DNA of 64,000 bases. It comes from Oceanospirillum linum. GTDB taxonomy: Bacteria; Pseudomonadota; Gammaproteobacteria; Pseudomonadales; Halomonadaceae. The stretch is taken from assembly GCF_001995095.2 (NCBI RefSeq), contig NZ_MTSD02000004.1:1-64000 (forward strand), in the 5' to 3' direction. Shown in pieces: positions 1 to 8,653 of the stretch. Positions within the stretch are counted from its first letter, which is position 1. The number at the start of each line of letters is the position of its first letter. The notes below the pieces were generated by a model that saw nothing but the letters and a program-made list of their open reading frames with translations, had not been told where the DNA came from and did no database searches. The translations under genes were made by a program, and so were the position numbers.

Positions 1-93
1 CAGGCTTTAGGAGCCGGAATGCGTAAGTTGGTACAGATTTGTTTTGGCGTTGTAAAACATCAAAGCGAATACCGCCCGCAAGTGGTTAGCTAA
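1..93 (+). pseudogene. IS110/IS116-family transposase, C-terminal end only
   Basis: The frame open from base 1 runs 30 codons to TAA at 91-93. Its residues include ALGAGMRKLVQICFGVVKHQ, which matches the usual C-terminus of IS110/IS116-type DEDD transposases (a MRKL.....GVLK-like helix followed by a short tail). The gene is cut by the window edge, so it may be complete upstream; only the tail is visible. A second, different IS110-type tail lies at 539-673, so this is a site of repeated insertion. Family call is by motif memory only. Confidence 0.55.
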
Positions 94-538
94 CCCTTTA
101 CGGACGGTTCGGAGAGATGGTATCTACGTCAGAGCCGGTTAACGCGTTCCTGATGCCCAGCTAGCTCCTACCGCCGCACTTAGGCATACATACCTTGCCA
201 TCTTTGGTGCCATATTCTGTTAGTCACCCATTGTGTGAATATTTGCTATGCGTATACAGTATATTTTGAGTTTCGCAGAGAAACGTGTTCGTTTTATCCG
301 ACTTAATGCTCGGTTTACCGGCGCAGCGAAATTGGATAAGCTGCAAATTCAATACATTATGGAAACCGTGCCTGTCCTTTTTTAAGAGCACAGGCGCACG
401 GTTATTGGCGCAGATGCGTATGCGCGTTTAGCAGGGAAGCAGTCAGGCCAGAAAATGGATTTTTCATTTCTAATCAAAGTCTTTCCTCATTTTCAGACGG
501 TATATTGAAATCGTCATAACGCGCATGCCTATGATTAA
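94..538. other. AT/GC-mixed spacer between two IS110-type tails
   Basis: This stretch probably contains the right end of the first IS and leftover sequence. The only coding possibility I see is a 45-codon frame at 248-385 (starting MRIQYILSFAEKR), listed separately. I see no tRNA, terminator or clear repeat. Confidence 0.3.
248..385 (+). CDS. small hypothetical ORF, doubtful
   Basis: An ATG-to-TAA frame of 45 codons, rich in basic residues in its first half (EKRVRFIRLNARF). I do not recognise it. No convincing ribosome binding site precedes the ATG. It lies among transposase remnants, so it may be a fragment of a decayed gene rather than a working one. Confidence 0.15.
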   Translation: MRIQYILSFAEKRVRFIRLNARFTGAAKLDKLQIQYIMETVPVLF

Positions 539-673
539 AATAACTGGATACAGAGTTTGGAAAGCCGAATGCACAAAAACAAAGTGATTGTGGCATTGGC
601 GAATAAGTTAGCGCGGATAGCCTGGGCATTGTTAGCCAAAGGCGTTCGTTATCAAAGAGTAGAGGAAGCCTGA
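539..673 (+). pseudogene. IS110-family transposase remnant (C-terminal about 44 residues)
   Basis: The frame opens just after an in-frame stop at 536-538 and ends with TGA at 671-673. It contains NKVIVALANKLARIAWALL, the signature C-terminal helix of IS110-type transposases (usual form H/N-K..VALA.KLARI.W.ll). Everything upstream of this helix, including the DEDD catalytic domain, is missing, so it cannot be active. Bases 674-890 follow without a gene and probably include the right end of the lost element. Confidence 0.6.
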
Positions 674-891
674 TTTTGCGCAGGTAGTATCAAAGATAAC
701 ACGACAGGTTGAACCTGTGATCTGGACACTCTGGCCCTAACATCGTTCCGATAAGAGAACGCTAAAATGATTAGAACCAGATCAGCGAAGCTCATCAGGG
801 ATAGGGCGAACGCCCGATTAAAATCCGAATAGATGGCTGCAAACCTTTTTATGTTATCGGAAACTACTTGCCAAAATAGGGGCGTCCAGAG
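674..891. other. non-coding remnant upstream of the HNH-type gene
   Basis: No ORF is supported here. The stretch follows the IS110-type tail and leads into the HNH-type gene; the promoter of that gene should lie here, but I cannot pick -35/-10 boxes with confidence. Confidence 0.25.
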
Positions 892-1692
892 ATGTTAGGC
901 GTGTCTGATCGATCTCGGGAGTTGGTGTTGAGTAAAAGTTGTGCGTATTGCAAAAAAAACCAACCATTAACTAAAGAACATATTTGGCCTAATGGATTTA
1001 TCAAGCGTTTTGGTTCTGACGGTGTAATCTACAACAAGAAAGTGGACCGTTTCTTTAAATCTGATCCAGTGATAAGAGATGTTTGTGCATCATGCAACAA
1101 TATAAAATTAAGCAGCCTCGATAGGTACTTATGTGAACTATACGACTCTTATTTCCATACAGTAATCGCCCCTGGGCAGCCTGCGTCGTTTGGGTATAAC
1201 TATGAAAAGCTGCTGCGAGGTTTATTGAAAATATCATTCAACTCTGCACGAACTCAGGACGAAGAAAACGGAAAGATAAAGGCCCACGATAAATTTTCGG
1301 ATTACATACTCGATGGGGGATATAAACCAAACGATGTTCAGCTTAGGTTGTTGATTGTGACGTCGTCCACGATGCACATTCCAGAGCAAGGTTATACCGG
1401 TCAGCTTGAGCCGGAGTTTTTTCGATGTACGGACATCAGCTACGATGGCCCATTAAGCAATCGATTCATAGTAAGGGCTGTAATTATAAAGAGTTACTGG
1501 TTTTACATCGTTCTTTCTAAAAGAAGGGAAGAAAAGGCCAAGTGGAACCGGTTTAATAAAGGGTTTGAGAACTGGTTGGTACAGCCAGGGGAGATACTGC
1601 GTCCCGGCAATGTTAAATTGGAAATACCGGTTAATCAGACCACGTACATGCATAACGACTTGCTTGGCCGCTTGGTCGATGCTGCGAGTTAA
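892..1692 (+). CDS. HNH-endonuclease-like protein, accessory
   Basis: The 266-residue protein has an N-terminal zinc-binding pair CAYCKK (about residues 18-23), followed by LTKEHIWPNGF, the usual start of an HNH-type beta-beta-alpha-metal nuclease site with a conserved EH. A second pair, CASCNN (about 65-70), completes the likely zinc site. The rest is alpha/beta without motifs I know. The ATG follows GGGGCG by a few bases; no better start is nearby. It sits alone between IS110 remnants and a MITE-like element, so it looks acquired. HNH proteins of this layout occur in defence loci and as stand-alone genes; I cannot assign a target. Catalytic activity is inferred, not shown. Confidence 0.6.
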   Translation: MLGVSDRSRELVLSKSCAYCKKNQPLTKEHIWPNGFIKRFGSDGVIYNKKVDRFFKSDPVIRDVCASCNNIKLSSLDRYLCELYDSYFHTVIAPGQPASFGYNYEKLLRGLLKISFNSARTQDEENGKIKAHDKFSDYILDGGYKPNDVQLRLLIVTSSTMHIPEQGYTGQLEPEFFRCTDISYDGPLSNRFIVRAVIIKSYWFYIVLSKRREEKAKWNRFNKGFENWLVQPGEILRPGNVKLEIPVNQTTYMHNDLLGRLVDAAS

Positions 1693-1750
1693 GCCGCCTA
1701 GCCAATCGCGCAAGGCTGACGGCTTTTAGCCGCCGCTTCGCTTGGCCTTC

Positions 1751-2011
1751 AGCCTGTAGAAAAACCTCCCGAACTATGACCTGAACAGGTTTTGAAATGT
1801 AGGAGGCGGTGATAGCCCGGTTCAAACACGACGACAACCAAACGCCGATGGCGTACCTGGATCAGTGACAGCTGGGATCATTTGATTTCTGAAAAGGCCA
1901 GAAACACAGAATAAACAAACGATGGCCGATAAAAACCAGCCATCGAAAATAAACAACAGAAAACGAGCTGCTGCGAGAAAAGCTGGCTGAAAACAGGTTT
2001 TTCTACAGGCT
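1751..2011. mobile_element. MITE-like element or gutted IS with 17-bp terminal inverted repeats
   Basis: AGCCTGTAGAAAAACCT at 1751-1767 is repeated as its exact reverse complement at 1995-2011, bounding 261 bp with no full gene inside. Two short minus-strand frames cross this region but neither has a recognisable product. No clear target-site duplication flanks the repeats. The layout fits a non-autonomous element or an IS that has lost its transposase. Confidence 0.5.
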
Positions 2012-2034
2012 CGTTGAAAGCTACCACGCGGAGC

Positions 2035-2085
2035 GTGGGAGCTAGTTTTGCCTCAGTACGTGGGAGCGAGTCTGTGGGAGCTAGT
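2035..2085. repeat. three copies of a GTGGGAGCKAGT repeat
   Basis: Copies lie at 2035-2046, 2060-2071 and 2074-2085, the middle one with G in place of T. Just upstream CCACGC-GGA-GCGTGG (about 2024-2038) can form a hairpin that runs into the first copy. The motif resembles the GTGGGAGC core of REP sequences common in pseudomonads. Related copies occur near 61722-61748. Confidence 0.5.
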
Positions 2086-2148
2086 CCGGTAGGGGAGTGC
2101 TTGGTAAATCCCTTCTCAGTCTCCCAATCCCCAAACCCCACCCAAAAA

Positions 2149-2174
2149 AATACCCCGGCCTAGGCCGGGGTATT
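2149..2174 (-). terminator. intrinsic terminator of gabT
   Basis: A perfect 26-bp palindrome with CCCCGGCCTAGGCCGGGG at its core. Read on the minus strand it is followed by a run of T, as expected for a rho-independent terminator 28 bp after the gabT stop. Confidence 0.9.
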
Positions 2175-2202
2175 GGGTATCACTCTAGCGTGCTTAATAG
2201 TA

Positions 2203-3483
2203 TCAAGCGTGCTCAGCGATCATCTTAGCCAGGATATCCAGACCTTCGTTCAGCACTTCATCGCTCATAGTCAGAGCAGGCAGGAAGCGGATAACGTTAG
2301 CGCGGATACCGCAAGACAGCAGGATCAGACCGTGCTTAGGTGCCGCAGCAACCAGAGCTTTGGTCAGTTCAGGGTTTGGCTTGTTGATGTCGCCATCCTG
2401 AACCAGTTCCATTGCGATCATGCAGCCCAGATTACGAACAGCACCAATCACCTGACCATGCTCTTCTTTCATGGCGCTCAGGCGTTGATTCATCTGGTCG
2501 CCAATGGATACAGCGCGTTCAACCAGGTTCTCTTCTTTGATCACGTCCAGTACTGCCAGGGCCGCTGCACAAGCAATTGGAGAACCTGCGTAAGTACCAC
2601 CCAGGCCACCAGCAGGGGATGAATCCATAACGGCTGCTTTACCAACAACCGCAGACAGTGGGAAACCACCGGCAATACCTTTCGCCATAGTCATCAGGTC
2701 AGGTTCAACGCCAGCGTGTTCGATAGCGAACATCTTACCGGTACGACCGAAACCGTTCTGGATCTCGTCAGCGATCAGCATGATGCCGTGCTCGTCACAG
2801 ATTTTACGCAGTTCCTGCAGGAATTCAGCAGGAGCCTGATAGAAACCACCTTCGCCCTGTACTGGCTCGATGATGATTGCTGCAACCTGAGATGCTTCGA
2901 TGTCACAAGTGAACAGCATTTTCAGCGCTTTCAGAGAGTCTTCAATGCTGACACCGTGCAGTTCGTTCGGGTAAGGCGCGTGGTAAACACCCGCTGGGAA
3001 AGGCCCGAACTGTGCTTTGTAAGGAACCACTTTACCGGTCAGTGCCATGGTCATGTTGGTACGACCGTGGAAACCGCCATTGAATGCGATTACGCCCGGA
3101 CGACCGGTGTGAGCACGTGCGATTTTTACACAGTTCTCAACCGCTTCAGCACCTGTCGTTACGAAGATCGCTTTTTTGTCGCCAGAGATAGGGGCAATAT
3201 CAACCAGCTTCTCTGCCAGTTCAACCGCAGGCTCGTAAGGTGTTACGGTGGTGCAGGTGTGGGTCAGTTTTTCTGTCTGAGCTTTAACTGCTTCAATTAC
3301 TTTAGGGTGGCAGTGGCCGGTATTGAGTACCGCGATACCTGCAGCAAAGTCGATGTAGCGGTTACCTTCAACATCCCACATTTCTGCGTTCTGACCGCGC
3401 TCAATGAAAGCCTGAGCCAGGTTGCCCTGACCTACTGCGAAAACTTTATTCTTACGTTCCTGCAAAGATGCATTCGTTGACAT
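2203..3483 (-). CDS. gabT: 4-aminobutyrate aminotransferase
   Basis: GabT is a PLP enzyme that moves the amino group of GABA to 2-oxoglutarate, giving succinic semialdehyde and glutamate. The 426 residues equal the length of the Escherichia coli enzyme. The PLP lysine is K268 in MTMAKGIAGGFPLS, with D239 in IADEIQNGFGRTG contacting the cofactor ring and the FNGGFHGRT segment around residue 138. The protein is class III aminotransferase throughout with no gaps. It lies 94 bp downstream of gabD on the same strand, so the product of GabT is the substrate of its operon partner. A strong terminator follows. Substrate range could extend to 5-aminovalerate, which the same family uses. Confidence 0.93.
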   Translation of the reverse strand: MSTNASLQERKNKVFAVGQGNLAQAFIERGQNAEMWDVEGNRYIDFAAGIAVLNTGHCHPKVIEAVKAQTEKLTHTCTTVTPYEPAVELAEKLVDIAPISGDKKAIFVTTGAEAVENCVKIARAHTGRPGVIAFNGGFHGRTNMTMALTGKVVPYKAQFGPFPAGVYHAPYPNELHGVSIEDSLKALKMLFTCDIEASQVAAIIIEPVQGEGGFYQAPAEFLQELRKICDEHGIMLIADEIQNGFGRTGKMFAIEHAGVEPDLMTMAKGIAGGFPLSAVVGKAAVMDSSPAGGLGGTYAGSPIACAAALAVLDVIKEENLVERAVSIGDQMNQRLSAMKEEHGQVIGAVRNLGCMIAMELVQDGDINKPNPELTKALVAAAPKHGLILLSCGIRANVIRFLPALTMSDEVLNEGLDILAKMIAEHA

Positions 3484-3538
3484 GTTTTAACTCCACAAAT
3501 AAAGGCACGCCATGGCGGCCACACACAAAAAGGGGAAG

Positions 3539-3561
3539 CAGGCGTCCATTACCGACGCCTG
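3539..3561 (-). other. hairpin between gabD and gabT
   Basis: CAGGCGTC (3539-3546) pairs with GACGCCTG (3554-3561) around a 7-base loop. There is no immediate T run on the minus strand, so it looks more like an mRNA-stabilising or partial attenuating hairpin than a full terminator. Confidence 0.45.
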
Positions 3562-3577
3562 AGTGAAGGTGTTTCGC

Positions 3578-5041
3578 TTAGCGAATGCCACCCATCAGCA
3601 TGTATTTGATTTCCAGATATTCATCCAGACCGTATTTAGAGCCTTCGCGGCCCGTACCGGATTCTTTAACACCACCAAAAGGCGCAACTTCGGTGGACAG
3701 GATGCCGTCATTGACGGCAACCATGCCGTACTCCAGGCCTTCAGAGACACGCCATACGCGACTCATCGTTTCGGAGTAGAAGTAAGCCGCCAGACCGAAT
3801 GGTGTATTGTTGGCAATCTCGATCGCTTCTTCTTCAGTTTCGAAACGAACGATAGGCGCTACAGGGCCAAAGATCTCCTGGGTGAATACCGGCATCTCTT
3901 GGGTCACATTGGACAGGATGGTCGGGGTGTAGAAGAGTTCACCGTGTGCGTGACGCTCACCACCGGTCAGGATTTTAGCGCCCTGCTCAACAGAGGCTTT
4001 AACCAGAGTGTCTACTTTGTCGATAGCCGCTTTGTTGATCAGAGGGCCCACTTCAACGCCTGGCGTTGTGCCATTACCGATCTGCATCTGCTCAACACGC
4101 TTGGCCAGCTTTTCAGAGAACTCATCGTGTACACCGGCCTGAACCAGTAAACGGTTAGCACAGACACAGGTCTGACCGGCGTTACGGTATTTGGATGCGA
4201 TGGCACCTTCTACAGCTGCATCGATATCGGCATCATCAAATACGATGAAGGGTGCGTTACCGCCCAGCTCCATTGAGGTTTTCTTAACGGTGTCGGCACA
4301 CTGTTTCATCAGCAGCTTGCCTACCGGGGTAGAACCGGTGAAGCTCAGCTTACGAACGATAGGGCTGGAGGTCAGCTCGCCACCGATCGCTGCAGCGTTG
4401 GTGCCGGTGACCACGTTCAGTACACCTGCCGGTACACCGGCGCGGTGTGCCAGCTCTGCCATAGCCAGGGCACAGAAAGGCGTTTCTTCAGATGGCTTGA
4501 TCACGATGGTGCAACCCGCTGCCAGTGCAGGAGCGGCTTTACGGGTGATCATAGCAACCGGGAAGTTCCATGGCGTGATGGCCGCAACAACACCAATGGG
4601 TTGTTTAACGGTTACGATACGTTTATCAGCGGCGTGGGTTGGAATCACATCACCGTAGGCGCGGCGGCCTTCTTCTGCGAACCACTCAATAAAGGAAGCG
4701 CCGTACATCACTTCGCCCACGGCTTCTTTTAGTGGCTTGCCCTGCTCAATGGTCATCAGAAGACCCAGGTCTTCTTTTGCTTCAACCATCAGGTCGAACC
4801 ATTTCTTCAGAATAACTGAGCGCTCTTTCGCTGTTTTTGCTTTCCAGGAAACCATCGCTTTATCTGCGGCTTCAATAGCCTGGCGGGTCTCTTCTGCGCC
4901 CAGGTCAGCTACATCATCAATATGCAGGCCAGTCGCCGGGTTTTTTACCGGGAAGGTCTGAGCGCTTTGGGCATTAACCCATTCGCCGTTGATGTAAGCC
5001 TGTGTCTTAAGTAGCTGTGAATCTTTTAATTTTAGTAACAT
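3578..5041 (-). CDS. gabD: succinate-semialdehyde dehydrogenase (NADP+)
   Basis: This aldehyde dehydrogenase oxidises succinic semialdehyde to succinate, the second step of GABA use. With the start at 5041 the protein is 487 residues and aligns in length with GabD. The general base is E258 in SMELGGNAPF and the nucleophile C292 in NAGQTCVCAN; the cofactor segment ITPWNFP lies near residue 155. The frame extends 30 codons further upstream, but GGAG sits about 6 bases before the ATG at 5041 and the family begins with an MKL-like stretch, so I prefer the shorter start. It precedes gabT in the same operon. The promoter should lie between 5042 and 5268. Confidence 0.92.
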   Translation of the reverse strand: MLLKLKDSQLLKTQAYINGEWVNAQSAQTFPVKNPATGLHIDDVADLGAEETRQAIEAADKAMVSWKAKTAKERSVILKKWFDLMVEAKEDLGLLMTIEQGKPLKEAVGEVMYGASFIEWFAEEGRRAYGDVIPTHAADKRIVTVKQPIGVVAAITPWNFPVAMITRKAAPALAAGCTIVIKPSEETPFCALAMAELAHRAGVPAGVLNVVTGTNAAAIGGELTSSPIVRKLSFTGSTPVGKLLMKQCADTVKKTSMELGGNAPFIVFDDADIDAAVEGAIASKYRNAGQTCVCANRLLVQAGVHDEFSEKLAKRVEQMQIGNGTTPGVEVGPLINKAAIDKVDTLVKASVEQGAKILTGGERHAHGELFYTPTILSNVTQEMPVFTQEIFGPVAPIVRFETEEEAIEIANNTPFGLAAYFYSETMSRVWRVSEGLEYGMVAVNDGILSTEVAPFGGVKESGTGREGSKYGLDEYLEIKYMLMGGIR

Positions 5042-5268
5042 GGTTTGCTCCAACTTCCTGGCACAAAAAGCAAGTAATTCGTCGGCAGGGGTCTGAGTCA
5101 GGAAGGGCCTGCCCATGACAAATACTGCCAAAGTACGTGCAGTCTAATTAAGGGTCTGGTTTAAAAAAATGAATAACAATCAACGCATAGTTTGGTTAAA
5201 GCTGAACAATAACCGCCAAACCTGCAGATAACCCCGGTTAGACAGGGGAATAATTAACCTGCAGAAAG

Positions 5269-5301
5269 CACTGAAGCCCTTACAGATGAAGGGCTTCAGT
5301 G
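5269..5301 (-). terminator. terminator after the chemoreceptor gene
   Basis: CACTGAAGCCCTT (5269-5281) and AAGGGCTTCAGTG (5289-5301) form a perfect 13-bp stem with a 7-base loop. On the minus strand the stem is followed by CTTTCTG. It lies 24 bp beyond the stop of the methyl-accepting protein gene and separates it from gabDT. Confidence 0.8.
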
Positions 5302-5324
5302 TTTTCGTCATACTGATGCGATAC

Positions 5325-7205
5325 TTATACAGTAAAGGCTTCTGTCAGTTTTTCCAGTTGTTCTGCCCGTTCGTAGGTTGCGCGGGTGTTGTCCGATATC
5401 TGGCGGTTTGCCTGATTGTTGTTTTTAATTTCACCGGCGATACTATCCATGTTTTGCGCCATATCACCTGTGGTGAGAGCAACTTCACGGATCGCCTGTT
5501 CAATGGCGGTGGCCTGTTCTGCCGCTTCTGACGTTTGCTGCTCAATAAGGCGGATGGAGTGCTCTGCTTTTTCGCTCAGCAGGCGGCCGTTTTCAACTTC
5601 ACTCCGGCTTTGATCGATAGCCTCAACCACATCACGGGTGCCTTTCTGAATCCGTTCAATCTTTTCTGTGATGCTGGAGGTGGCGTTAACGGTCTGTTCT
5701 GCCAGTGTGCGGACTTCATCGGCGACAACAGCAAAGCCGCGACCGGCTTCTCCGGCCCGGGCAGCTTCAATAGCAGCATTAAGTGCCAGTAGGTTGGTCT
5801 GTTCCGCAACCCCCTGAATCAGTTCAATGACGGTATCAATCTCTTTGGACTGTTCACCAAGCTGCTCAACGGAGTGGCTGGTGCTTTCAAAGGCGGCGGC
5901 GACGGACTGCAGTGACTCCAGTGCCTGGGATATCACCTGTGCACCATCCAGGGCTGAATCATGGGCACCCTGCGTGGCAGAACTTACCTGCAGACCGCTT
6001 TGGGCGATCTGCTCGGTGGTCACGCTGATCTCCTCTGTTGCAGCAACCAGTGATGTACTGCGCTGGCTGATGTTCTCGCTGCTTTGCTGAATATTTTGCT
6101 GGGAGTGATCCGTTTCATCTGAAATCTGCTTCAGACTGTGGGTGCTGGTCTTAATGTGGCTGACCAGATCATGAATCTGGCTGCACATGGTATTCGTAGC
6201 ATCTGCCAGCTGATGAAACTCATCACTGGGGTTGGAGCCTTTTGTCATGCGGGTTGTCAGGTCACCGGAGGCGATCTGATTGAGTGCGTTTAACGCTCTT
6301 TGCATATTGCGGGAGATGGATGTTGCCACTGAACCAATAATAGCGACCGCAACAGAGACCAGAATCAGGCTGCCGATGATCAATGAATTACGAGCGCTGT
6401 TACGGGTTTCCTGTACATTCTGCTGGGCTTCTTCAGCCAGTACATCGATCAGTCGATGGGTTGCGCGCTGAATCTGCTCATTCAGTTGACCGCGAAGCTG
6501 ATCTAACCTGGTTTCATCTTTTGCATGTTGCAGTTTAAGTGCTGCCATCTCCAGATAAGCATTTTCATAGCGATCGACATCTGCGGCAAACATATCTTCA
6601 AAGTTAAAGGCGCGCATATTACTGCGTAGCTTCTCAATCAGATCCATAACCCCTTGCTTGTGCGGGGTGTCGGATGTAATCAGAAAGTCTTTTTCAGCGT
6701 TACGGATCTCTTTAAACGTGGTGGAGAAACTGTCCAGAATTCCCAGTTTTTCGACCACTTCATTGGCTATATTATCCAGCTGTTTAATCATGCCTTTTTC
6801 GCCCTGAAGCTTTAGGCTCAGGCCGACGCTTTCGTCCAGTGTATTAAGGTAGTCGGGCATCAGGCTCAGAATTTCACCTAACTGGCCACGGGCTGTTTGG
6901 TCCGTAAGGTGGTTCCGGGCCTGGGTTAGTGGCGCTTCATAGCTGGACTTTAATTGACGAACGGTTTCTGCAGCCTGGTTCAGTGACTTAATTTCCGGCT
7001 GCTCTTTAAGTTTTTCCAGAATCAGCAGGCGGGATTGCAACTGACTGATTTCAGTGCTGGCCTGGTTAATCTGGTTTTGTTCGGTGGAAGCATCATTCAT
7101 GGTGCTCAGTACGGAGACACTGTAAATGCCCATGATGGCGAAACCGGCAATAATGACGGCAACGATAAGGATCAGCTTCTGTCTGAGCGAGAAGTTGATA
7201 TTCAT
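5325..7205 (-). CDS. methyl-accepting chemotaxis protein with HBM-type sensor domain
   Basis: A 626-residue inner-membrane chemoreceptor. A first transmembrane helix lies at about 11-33. The long, all-helical periplasmic part includes [14 protein letters not shown] (about 165-178), the motif of the helical bimodular (HBM) domain, known from receptors for organic acids such as McpS. A second transmembrane helix near 275-297 is followed by a HAMP domain and the signalling domain; the hairpin tip is [19 protein letters not shown]. Signals pass to CheA/CheW, which are not in this window. On the minus strand CCCGATAA (7260-7267), about 55 bp before the ATG, resembles a sigma-28 -10 box, but no good TAAA partner is present. 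Next to gabDT a GABA or organic-acid ligand is possible; this is inference. Confidence 0.88.
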   Translation of the reverse strand: MNINFSLRQKLILIVAVIIAGFAIMGIYSVSVLSTMNDASTEQNQINQASTEISQLQSRLLILEKLKEQPEIKSLNQAAETVRQLKSSYEAPLTQARNHLTDQTARGQLGEILSLMPDYLNTLDESVGLSLKLQGEKGMIKQLDNIANEVVEKLGILDSFSTTFKEIRNAEKDFLITSDTPHKQGVMDLIEKLRSNMRAFNFEDMFAADVDRYENAYLEMAALKLQHAKDETRLDQLRGQLNEQIQRATHRLIDVLAEEAQQNVQETRNSARNSLIIGSLILVSVAVAIIGSVATSISRNMQRALNALNQIASGDLTTRMTKGSNPSDEFHQLADATNTMCSQIHDLVSHIKTSTHSLKQISDETDHSQQNIQQSSENISQRSTSLVAATEEISVTTEQIAQSGLQVSSATQGAHDSALDGAQVISQALESLQSVAAAFESTSHSVEQLGEQSKEIDTVIELIQGVAEQTNLLALNAAIEAARAGEAGRGFAVVADEVRTLAEQTVNATSSITEKIERIQKGTRDVVEAIDQSRSEVENGRLLSEKAEHSIRLIEQQTSEAAEQATAIEQAIREVALTTGDMAQNMDSIAGEIKNNNQANRQISDNTRATYERAEQLEKLTEAFTV

Positions 7206-7495
7206 CCTGTACTACTCCTGGTTTTATATGAACTCTTACTCTGTTCAGAGGTGAGTTTCTTATCGGGTCTGGGGGAGGTTGTCTTCGTGCTGAAGGCCAC
7301 CAGCCCTTATATTGCAAGGGGGTAGCCCGAGGACGAGGCATAGATTTGCGACTTTAGGGGGTAGGCTTTTGTCTAACAATGGATGGACTTCAATGTTCAG
7401 TTTGGTGTCCGTCAAACATATGACCTGTATCATATTAGGGTAATATCCCTAACCCCTTGTTACATAGAGCCTGAAGCCTTTTTGGCCCGAAAATC

Positions 7496-8434
7496 TCAAT
7501 AGGGCGGGATTTCAGTTGAGTTACCAAAATACTGATAAATGGTTTCCAAAAATAACGTTTTCGCCCGGTTCGGCTTTTTCATCTGTTTGTAAATCACCGC
7601 TGCACCCAGGGTGAAATGTTTATGCTGCCGGGCGATCGCTTTTAGTTCACCTTTCTCAACGTAGGGCCGGGCAACCTCTTCCGGGAGAAAGCAGATAAAC
7701 TCGCCACTCAGGGCCAGTGCGATCCGCGATTCGTAATGATAGGAGCTGCCTGCCAGATTCATCTCACTGAGCTGGTGGTAGATCTCTTCATGGGGTTGTA
7801 ATCCGGCGTGAACCAGCTTGGCATTGCAGATCATCTCATTGGTGATTTCCGCTTCTGGCAGAGGGTAAAAGGGGTGCTCTTTAGCGCAGTACAGATAGTT
7901 ATTGTCGGTAAACAGATGGATATAGCTTAGTCCCTGTAATTTACGGTGATAAGGGATAAAAGCGATATCCAGATCTCCATTCAGCACCTGCCGCTCCATA
8001 TCACGCATATGTTCCACTTCAAAACTAAGGGTCACCTTAGGGGCTGCTTTGCAGTACGAGCGCATCACTTCCGGTATACGACAGCGTTCATCGTTGCTGT
8101 AGGTATCGCTCAGGGCGATGCGCAGTTGGCTCGCGGGACTTTCTCCAAGGTTGTTGAGTGTACTGCGGAACTGATCCAGTTGAATCAGAAGTTGTTTACT
8201 TTCTTCGTATACCACCGCGCCTTCATCTGTCAGTAAAAAACCGCCGCGCCCCCGTTTGCAAAGAGGCATTCCCAACCGGGATTCCAGGCTGGCGATATGG
8301 TTGCTCACCGTGGGGCGACTGATATTCAGCTCGGCGGCTGCGGAGGTAAAGCCGCCACTTTCTACCACAGTCTTAAAAAGTTTGAGCTGTTTCAGCTCGT
8401 AATCACTGATCTGGCCCAGGGATGGTTTTTTCAT
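7496..8434 (-). CDS. LysR-type regulator, probably of the adjacent TRAP transporter
   Basis: The N-terminal winged helix-turn-helix is clear (KLFKTVVESGGFTSAAAELN followed by ISRPTVSNHIASLESRLG), with a LysR effector domain after about residue 95. At 312 residues from the ATG at 8434 it is of usual length. The frame also holds ATGs at 8476 and 8455 and a TTG at 8491, so the start is uncertain; GGGG lies about 6 bases before 8434. It is divergent from dctP across about 220 bp, the common layout for a LysR protein and the genes it controls. The substrate of the transporter, and so the inducer, is unknown. Confidence 0.82.
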   Translation of the reverse strand: MKKPSLGQISDYELKQLKLFKTVVESGGFTSAAAELNISRPTVSNHIASLESRLGMPLCKRGRGGFLLTDEGAVVYEESKQLLIQLDQFRSTLNNLGESPASQLRIALSDTYSNDERCRIPEVMRSYCKAAPKVTLSFEVEHMRDMERQVLNGDLDIAFIPYHRKLQGLSYIHLFTDNNYLYCAKEHPFYPLPEAEITNEMICNAKLVHAGLQPHEEIYHQLSEMNLAGSSYHYESRIALALSGEFICFLPEEVARPYVEKGELKAIARQHKHFTLGAAVIYKQMKKPNRAKTLFLETIYQYFGNSTEIPPY

Positions 8435-8653
8435 GGGAGGCCCCGCTGTTTGCATATATGCCTGCTTTAGGCTCATGGTAAATATAATCAACCTTAGCAG
8501 GGTTTATTGCGTCATTACGTAAAAAAAGTCAAACCCTTGGGTGGAAAGAGATTGGTTTAACCGTGAATTACCTTTTGTGATGATCTGCCAGCGCAAGGGG
8601 TAGGCTGAAAAGGCTGCTTACATAAAAAATGATAAAAATCAGGTGAGACGATA

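Noticed and set aside
1631-1837. 68-codon minus-strand frame
   Set aside because: Overlaps the HNH-type gene end and the inverted-repeat element; no known product and no start signal.
2716-3480. 254-codon plus-strand frame
   Set aside because: Antisense to gabT, with no recognisable motif and no ribosome binding site.
3563-4150. 195-codon plus-strand frame
   Set aside because: Antisense to gabD; same reasoning.
7260-7286. Full sigma-28 promoter for the chemoreceptor gene
   Set aside because: The -10 part matches well but the -35 position reads GAAG rather than TAAA, so it is mentioned only in the gene entry.
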